A DNA stretch of 11,192 nucleotides, from positions 1 through 11,192 of the forward strand of contig JWZX01000562.1 of the NCBI GenBank assembly GCA_001275005.1. Reading direction: 5' to 3'. Position 1 is the stretch's first letter, and the number at the start of each line of letters is the position of its first letter. This DNA is from Chrysochromulina tobinii (taxonomy: Eukaryota; Haptophyta; Prymnesiales; Chrysochromulinaceae). Both the position numbers and the translations under genes were made by a program. The notes below the pieces were generated by a model. It ran no database searches. It saw only the letters and a program-made list of their open reading frames with translations, and had not been told where the DNA came from. This document shows positions 6,293-11,192 of this stretch, piece by piece.

Positions 6293-7593
6293 ATGGCGCG
6301 CAGCAGCGACGCGGAGAAGGCGCCTCTGATTGACGACGAGGACCTGGAGGCGCAGCCGGCTGGCAGGACGCTGCCGGAGCCCTCGCTCCTGCCACGCGTG
6401 TCGCGCCAGACGTGCATTTACATTGGCGTGTGCGCGCTGCTAGCGCTGCAAAACTCCTCCTACACGCTGCTGCGGAGGTATGGCCACGGCGTGCTCAAGG
6501 AGGCGGCGTCGTCGCAGTCCATCCTTGCCGTCGGCGAGATTATGAAGGCAGGGTTCTGCATGTACATGGTCCTGCGCTCCCGGCCGAGCCGCGAGTCCAG
6601 GGAGACGGGCGAGGACGAGACGCGCGGGGAGCCACCGACAAGCATCGGCGACGTTGCCAAGCGGCTGGCGTTCACGTCGGCGCCGATGGCCGTGCCCGCG
6701 TTCATCTTCCTCGCCATGAACCTGCTCTCCTTCGTCTCCCTTCATCGCATCTCCGCCTCCGCCTTCACACTCATCCAGCAGTCGAAGCTGATCGCGACGG
6801 CGGTGCTCTCGCGCGTGGTGCTCGGAAAGGAATTGAGCCAAGCGCGCTGGCGAGCGCTGTTCACGCTGTTGTGCGCGGTGCTCATCATCTGCTTCGAGAC
6901 GCGGCCCTCCGCGAGGGAAGCCCAGAAGTGCACCGAGAGCCCCAGCAGCGGCGGCGGCGGAGTGGCCGCCTCCGCCCACGGTCGCGAGCTAGCGGCCAGC
7001 AGCAGCGGCGCCGCCGCCGCAGAGCAAGCGAGCGCGACGCTCCGCGCGGCAGAGTACGTGGTGGGGGTGAGCGCCGTCTCACTCGAGGCGATCCTGAGCG
7101 GCTTCTCCAATGTCTACTTTGAGCGTGTCCTCAAGTCCACCTCGCTCTCGCTCTGGGAACGCAACGTGCAGCTCGCCGGGTACTCGCTGTGCATCTACGT
7201 AAGCTGGACCCTTGAGGGCCTCTCGATGGACCCTTGATGGACCCTATTTTGATGGCCTCTTGATGGCCTCTTGATGGCCTCTTGATGGCCTCGGATGACC
7301 TCTGATTGCGCCTCCCTCATCAGGTGCCAATGGCCTTGATGGACCACGGCAGCCTTCTGTATGGCTGGTCGGGGCTCACGTGGGTCGTGGCCTTCTTGGG
7401 CGCGCTCGGGGGGATCCTGATTGGTCTCGTCATCAGCTACATGGACTCGATCACTAAGAACCTCGCGCTCTCGGTCGCCATCATCCTCACAGCCTGCGTC
7501 GACTACCTGTGCTTCGACGGCCCGATGACGCTCAACATCATCGCCGCCGCAGCCGTCATCATTACCTCCATCCTCCAGTACAGTTCCGGCTAG
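6293..7593 (+). CDS. SLC35A-type nucleotide-sugar transporter (join 6293-7198, 7324-7593)
   Basis: Golgi/ER multi-pass antiporter family that exchanges a nucleotide sugar (CMP-sialic acid, UDP-galactose or UDP-GlcNAc type) for a nucleotide monophosphate; the substrate cannot be read from sequence. The spliced protein is 390 residues. An acidic dileucine-like cytosolic N-terminus (EKAPLIDDEDLE) precedes about ten hydrophobic helices. Family signatures: LIQQSKLIATA near residue 160 (compare QQLKILTTA), SGFSNVYFERVLK with LWERNVQL before the intron, and GGILIGLVISYMDSITKNLA in exon 2. A Gly/Ala/Ser-rich loop of about 45 residues (positions near 205-250) is an insertion typical of this genome's style. 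Start: ATG at 6293 is in GCCATGG, a strong Kozak context; an in-frame ATG at 6239 would add 18 residues. TAG at 7591-7593. Confidence 0.9.
7199..7323 (+). other. Intron of the SLC35A-like gene (phase 0, 11-bp repeats)
   Basis: Donor TAC|GTAAGC, acceptor CATCAG|GTG, 125 bp. Splicing joins LWERNVQLAGYSLCIY to VPMALMDHGSLLYGW and removes stops. It holds four exact 11-bp copies of ttgatggcctc (7249-7292) and ends with tgattgcgcctccctcatcag, nearly the same acceptor element as intron 2 of the giant gene. Confidence 0.88.
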
Positions 7594-8121
7594 AGCGCGA
7601 AAGAGACTTGTCTCTCGATGGCCGAGCTGCGCGCAGCTGCAACAGCTGGAGCAGCAGCATGCGGCAGCAGCAGCTAGCGTGGCAGACGGGAACCTCGGCG
7701 ACGCGCTGCGTCCAACTTTAGTCCGACTTTCGGCGTTTCGCCCCACTCCCTATCCACCCCATACAAATTGTCTCGCAGCAATGCAGCATGTTGAGCTCTG
7801 AGCTGACTTAACTGCACAGCTCTGACGAACAACGCGAGGCAGCGGCGAATCAGTCTTTCGCGCGCCCACGCCGTACGCAGCATACTGTTCCTAAAATCAA
7901 ATGACGATACAATTGTATTGCCAATTGGGCAATTGCAGTTGGCATAACGCGTAAAGCGGCAAATCTCCCGTCCGTCAACAGCTCAACAACAGCCAATTCA
8001 CAGCCAATGTTTAAAAGTCGACACCCAAGACACCGGACCGGCGTACATACGGATGCGGTTGACACTAGCACGGAGACCCTGGTCCCCCTATTATTCACAG
8101 TGGTCTCGCTCGCTATTTGCT
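7594..8121. other. Intergenic region: SLC35A-like 3' UTR and CC2D1-like promoter
   Basis: The first part has a small inverted repeat AGAGAC-tt-GTCTCT (7602-7615) and a CAG-rich stretch (7634-7675) that in one frame reads like Gln/Ala coiled coil but has no supported start, so I do not call a gene. From about 7885 the sequence turns AT-rich, with CAATTG three times in 26 bp, then CCAAT boxes and a TATA-like element. Confidence 0.6.
7993..8017 (+). promoter_or_regulatory. Candidate core promoter: two CCAAT boxes and TTTAAAA
   Basis: AGCCAAT occurs at 7991-7997 and 8002-8008, 11 bp apart (one helical turn), directly followed by TTTAAAA at 8010-8016. This is about 105 bp before the chosen start codon at 8122. 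A further CCAATTGG is at 7921-7928. CCAAT (NF-Y-type) and TATA-like use is inferred from general eukaryotic promoters. Confidence 0.45.
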
Positions 8122-11100
8122 ATGGACGACGACCCCGACGTCGTGGTGACCGATGCGGACATGGAAGACCCCGAATTGCTCGCCGAACTCTACGCTCTTA
8201 CCGGCGGCCCGCCGCCGGCAAAGCCCAAGCCTCCTGCCGACCTTGCAGCACAGCGCGCAAACCTGCAAGACCGCATCGCCGCCAAGAAGAAGGAGGCGAT
8301 CGCCTTGAAAGGTGACAAGGCTGCGTGCGTAGCTGCCATTCAAGAGTACAAGGCCATGGAGGCGGAGCTTGCCAAACTGCCACTTCCGCAGCAGCCCGTT
8401 GCTCCTCCGCCGGCCAATGCCAAAGGTCCCCCAACGGACGCAGATATCGACTCGGTCGACGTGACCGAAGAAGACATGAATGACCCGATTCTGCTCGCCG
8501 AGCTCGCCGGGCTCGGCCCGCCATCTGCCGCCTTAGAGGAGCTCACGACTCATCGATCCGCAGCGGCGGTGCCCACCCGCATCAATTCCGGTGATGCCCC
8601 TAAGTCTGAAGCAGTGAAAGACGCCCCAACTAGTCATCGCGGTCAGCATGGAGAATCTGCGATGGAGGAGCCCCGGCCAGCCAAGCTGTCCGACGACGAG
8701 CTGCTCGCGCGGTACCCGGAAGAGGCCTCGATGATCGTCGTCTGCGGCGTGCCTCGGGAAGAGATCCTCGCGGGCCTACGCTCCCGCGCCTCGTTTGAAC
8801 CGGACGATTCGTCAATTTCGTCAATTGCGACGGAGCCGGCGCACCGCTCGCAACAGGTGCCCACCGCAGCCATTCGCTCGACACGGCGCCCATCTGATGA
8901 GGGCGACGACCTCGCGCGCCTGATGGACGTCATGTCCGTCGACGGCGCCAAGCCCACCGCTGGCGCCGCGCCCAAGCCCCCGTCACAGCCGAGCGCCGTA
9001 CCGAGCGCTGACTCCGATGAGACGAATGAAGAGATGAATGCGCTCCTCGCCGCCATGAGCACGGGGGCGCCCACGAGGTCGCGCGCGCCGAAGACGGGCG
9101 TCCAGGACGACGCGGCGTTCTCGCGGCTGGTGGCGTCCATGGACGCAAAGGCGAGCACCCCGCCCGCGCGCGACGCGGCTCATCTTCATGCGAATCTCGA
9201 TCCGGAGATGGAGCAGCTGGTTGCATGCATGACCACGCCGTCGGGCATGACCACGCCGGCCGAGGCCGCCGCCGACAGCTGCACAGGTGATGATGAGCTC
9301 GAGAAATTGAAGGCAAGCATGGATGTGGACGACCCGCCACCGCCGCCAACGCCCGCCACCGCCGCTGCCGCCGTCGTGAGCGATCGCGCTGCCGCCACAG
9401 CCGCTGCGGCCGACCTGCCAGCAAAGGTGGCGGTGGCAGCGGCGGCGGCTAGTCAGAAGCAGGCAGAGGAGGCGGCTGCAGCTGCGGCGGCCTCGGCCGA
9501 CCTGCCAGCAAGAGTGGCGGCGCTCCGGGCAGAGGCTGCCCAACTCGTCCGACTGTCCAAGGAGTCAGGCGATGACACACTTAAGGCTCAGGCGGCGGCT
9601 AAGCTGCGGGAGAGCAAGCTTTTACAGGCGCAGATCGATCAACAAGGCGCCGGCGCAGGAGCAGGCGCTGTTGTGGGCGCTGGCTCGTCGACGGTGGCGG
9701 CTGCCCGACGTGGCGCCGAGCTGAGCACGCCACCCGGCACGGGCGCCGAGCTGAGCACGCCAACCGGCACGGGCGCCGAGCTGAGCACGCCACCCGGCAC
9801 GGGCGCCGAGCTGAGCACGCCACCCGGCACGTACATCTCGCCGTCAGCGCCCGTGCCGGAGCACGCGCGCATGCTCGCGCATGGCACGCTGCACCTCTTC
9901 CTGAGCCACGCGAGGGACCTCAAGTCGGTGGACAGCAACGGCTTCTCGGACCCATACGTCAAGATCTCGCTCGCTGGCAAGGAGGAGGTCAAGTCCAAGG
10001 TCATCTACAAGAATCTCAACCCACGATGGAGCGAGGTCTTCACGTTCACGGGTGTGCTCAAGGATCTGATCGCCGAGCCGCTGAGCCTGCGTTGTAAGGA
10101 CAAGGACACGTTCACGTCCGGCAAGCTGGGTGAAGCGAGCGTCGACTTGGGCGGCTTGGCGCGCACGCGCATGGTCGAGTTGCAGGCGCAGCTCTCGACC
10201 CAGGGCACCGTCTACCTGCGCGCCTTTTGGCAAGCCGATGGCGACTCGACGCCGCCCGCCGACTTTACCGCCGACGTGCCGGCGATCATCGCAGCTGCGG
10301 CGGCTGCGGCCGACCTGCCAGCAAGAGTGGCGGCGCTCCGGTCGGAGGCTGCCCAACTCGTCCGACTGTCCAAGGAGACAGGCGATGACACACTTAAGGC
10401 TCAGGCGGCGGCTAAGCTGCGGGAGAGCAAGCTTTTACAGGCGCAGATCGATCAACAAGGCGCCGGCGCAGGCGCAGGCTCGTCGACGGTGGCGGCTGCC
10501 CCGACAGCTCCCCGCGCGGCGCCCATCGCGGCTCCCCGCGCGGCGCCTGCTGCGGCCCCCGCTGCGGGAGCGGCTGCGGGCTCGGCCGCCGTGCCTTACC
10601 CGCATCTGCGCGCAGATGAGCTCGAGCTGACCTTGATGAGTGCCGCCATCGAGGACCGCTCGGCGCGCGAGATGTACTGTCGCTTCGACTGGGCGGAAAA
10701 CCAGATCGGCGCCAATCCAACCACGGTCAAGACGGCATTAGTCAAGGGGGCGGGGTCGTACGAGTGGAAGGCCACCTTTAAGTTCAAGCTGCGCTCCGGC
10801 CTCTCCCAGAAGCACTTTGAACGGAGCGGAGGCCAGCTGGAGCTCGTCGCGCTGAGCAAGAGCGGCTGGGGTCCCTGGGCTGAAGAGGTGGAGACCAAGG
10901 TCGCTGTGGGCGATTTCCGGCTGAAGCCTCCAAAAGGGGACAACCAGCTGCTCAGTACGGCGCTGTGGAAGAGGGGGGTGACGCTCACGCGGCCGGGCGA
11001 CGTGGCCGAGTTTGGCTCCTTCGCCATCCAAATGAAACTTCGCCAGCCTTTCACAGAGGGGGGCGACGTGGCGAGCGCGGCGCCCAACCCGCGCTCGGCG

Positions 11101-11192
11101 GCACCAACGGTCGCTGGGGCGGGAGCTGCCGCTGCAGCCGCCTTGGGGGGGGCGGGACGAATTCCGCGGCACCGGCAAAGCAAGTCGTCCAC
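8122..11192 (+). CDS. CC2D1/Lgd-like DM14 and C2-domain protein with extra C2 domain (3' partial)
   Basis: CC2D1/Lgd proteins bind ESCRT-III (CHMP4/Shrub) through DM14 repeats and act in endosomal sorting. The frame runs 1,023 codons without a stop to the window edge. Residues 14-27 (MEDPELLAELYALT) and 116-128 (MNDPILLAELAGL) resemble the N-terminal acidic motif of the family. DM14-like helices: about 40-88, 459-509 and 730-780; the last two are near-identical. A classical C2 domain (588-703, FSDPYVKI, NPRWSEVF) keeps four Asp expected to bind calcium (D604, D610, D660, D662); the fifth position is Lys668. Residues 834-977 look like the divergent CC2D1 C2, ending IQMKLRQPF. Five short helical motifs lie at 262-400. 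Start: ATG 8122 has G at -3 and +4; an in-frame ATG at 8053 has a weak context. DM14 and family assignment is by motif memory, hence moderate confidence. Confidence 0.78.
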   Translation, partial: MDDDPDVVVTDADMEDPELLAELYALTGGPPPAKPKPPADLAAQRANLQDRIAAKKKEAIALKGDKAACVAAIQEYKAMEAELAKLPLPQQPVAPPPANAKGPPTDADIDSVDVTEEDMNDPILLAELAGLGPPSAALEELTTHRSAAAVPTRINSGDAPKSEAVKDAPTSHRGQHGESAMEEPRPAKLSDDELLARYPEEASMIVVCGVPREEILAGLRSRASFEPDDSSISSIATEPAHRSQQVPTAAIRSTRRPSDEGDDLARLMDVMSVDGAKPTAGAAPKPPSQPSAVPSADSDETNEEMNALLAAMSTGAPTRSRAPKTGVQDDAAFSRLVASMDAKASTPPARDAAHLHANLDPEMEQLVACMTTPSGMTTPAEAAADSCTGDDELEKLKASMDVDDPPPPPTPATAAAAVVSDRAAATAAAADLPAKVAVAAAAASQKQAEEAAAAAAASADLPARVAALRAEAAQLVRLSKESGDDTLKAQAAAKLRESKLLQAQIDQQGAGAGAGAVVGAGSSTVAAARRGAELSTPPGTGAELSTPTGTGAELSTPPGTGAELSTPPGTYISPSAPVPEHARMLAHGTLHLFLSHARDLKSVDSNGFSDPYVKISLAGKEEVKSKVIYKNLNPRWSEVFTFTGVLKDLIAEPLSLRCKDKDTFTSGKLGEASVDLGGLARTRMVELQAQLSTQGTVYLRAFWQADGDSTPPADFTADVPAIIAAAAAAADLPARVAALRSEAAQLVRLSKETGDDTLKAQAAAKLRESKLLQAQIDQQGAGAGAGSSTVAAAPTAPRAAPIAAPRAAPAAAPAAGAAAGSAAVPYPHLRADELELTLMSAAIEDRSAREMYCRFDWAENQIGANPTTVKTALVKGAGSYEWKATFKFKLRSGLSQKHFERSGGQLELVALSKSGWGPWAEEVETKVAVGDFRLKPPKGDNQLLSTALWKRGVTLTRPGDVAEFGSFAIQMKLRQPFTEGGDVASAAPNPRSAAPTVAGAGAAAAAALGGAGRIPRHRQSKSS
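9495..9711 (+). repeat. DM14-like direct repeat, copy A
   Basis: Bases 9495-9659 match 10308-10472 with four differences in 165 (813-bp offset, in frame). Similarity resumes after an 18-bp length difference through GGCTCGTCGACGGTGGCGGC. A shorter related piece (gcggccgacctgccagcaa) also begins near 9409. Confidence 0.9.
9718..9837 (+). repeat. 30-bp repeat encoding GAELSTPPGT
   Basis: Four units of 30 bp, each giving GAELSTPPGT (one copy has T for the second P), separate the first near-identical DM14 copy from the C2 domain. It is Ser/Thr-Pro rich, a flexible linker with possible phosphorylation sites. Confidence 0.85.
10308..10502 (+). repeat. DM14-like direct repeat, copy B
   Basis: Partner of the 9495-9711 copy. 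The pair brackets the calcium-type C2 domain, so the architecture reads DM14-like, C2, DM14-like, divergent C2. Synonymous sites are almost unchanged, so the duplication is recent or kept uniform by gene conversion. Confidence 0.9.

Noticed and set aside
8053-8121. In-frame upstream ATG adding 23 residues to the CC2D1-like protein
   Set aside because: Weak context and an added peptide unlike the acidic start of the family; kept only as an alternative.
8007-8315. Plus-strand frame starting at ATG 8007
   Set aside because: It overlaps the true start region in another frame, becomes Arg-rich as off-frame GC-rich DNA does, and shows no domain.
10596-11192. Minus-strand frame of about 198 codons at the right edge
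   Set aside because: It has no recognisable domain and is antisense to the C2-containing end of the CC2D1-like gene, whose sense frame is open for over 3 kb.

Overview
This is nuclear DNA of a GC-rich unicellular eukaryote. The evidence is: GT-AG introns filled with short repeats, genes on both strands with no bacterial-style operon or ribosome-binding sites, a Golgi nucleotide-sugar transporter, a CC2D1/Lgd-like C2 protein, and strong Kozak-like starts. A haptophyte-like alga is my best guess (high GC, Ala/Gly/Pro-rich low-complexity proteins, introner-like introns), but the sequence alone does not prove the lineage.

Layout. (1) 1-4689, plus strand: the 3' part of a very large gene with three visible exons (1-123, 415-2955, 3097-4689). 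It encodes one transmembrane segment followed by about 1,340 residues of mosaic low-complexity tandem repeats; I recognise no family. (2) 4690-5373: a non-coding convergent gap with an AT-rich half and a GC-rich half holding palindromes. (3) 5374-6135, minus strand: an intronless 253-residue coiled-coil protein. (4) 6136-6292: a compact divergent promoter interval. (5) 6293-7593, plus strand: a two-exon SLC35A-type nucleotide-sugar transporter. (6) 7594-8121: an intergenic region with AT-rich palindromes, two CCAAT boxes and a TATA-like element. (7) 8122 to the window end, plus strand: an unbroken reading frame of 1,023 codons, still open at the edge. It encodes a CC2D1/Lgd-like protein with DM14-like helices, an extra synaptotagmin/tricalbin-type C2 domain and a divergent C-terminal C2 domain.

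The most striking feature is that all three introns, in two unrelated genes, are phase 0, are built of 11-12 bp repeat units and carry the same near-20-bp sequence (tgattgc..ccctcatca), which sits at the acceptor in two of them. This is the signature expected of introner-like elements, i.e. mass-produced introns. One of them is flanked by a 20-bp direct repeat of the exon edge. In exons, tandem-repeat periods are all multiples of three; in introns they are mostly not.

The genes are not an obvious pathway. Two act in the endomembrane system by family (Golgi sugar-nucleotide import; ESCRT/endosome or membrane-contact work), and the giant protein is predicted to be membrane anchored. I infer no shared operon or complex.
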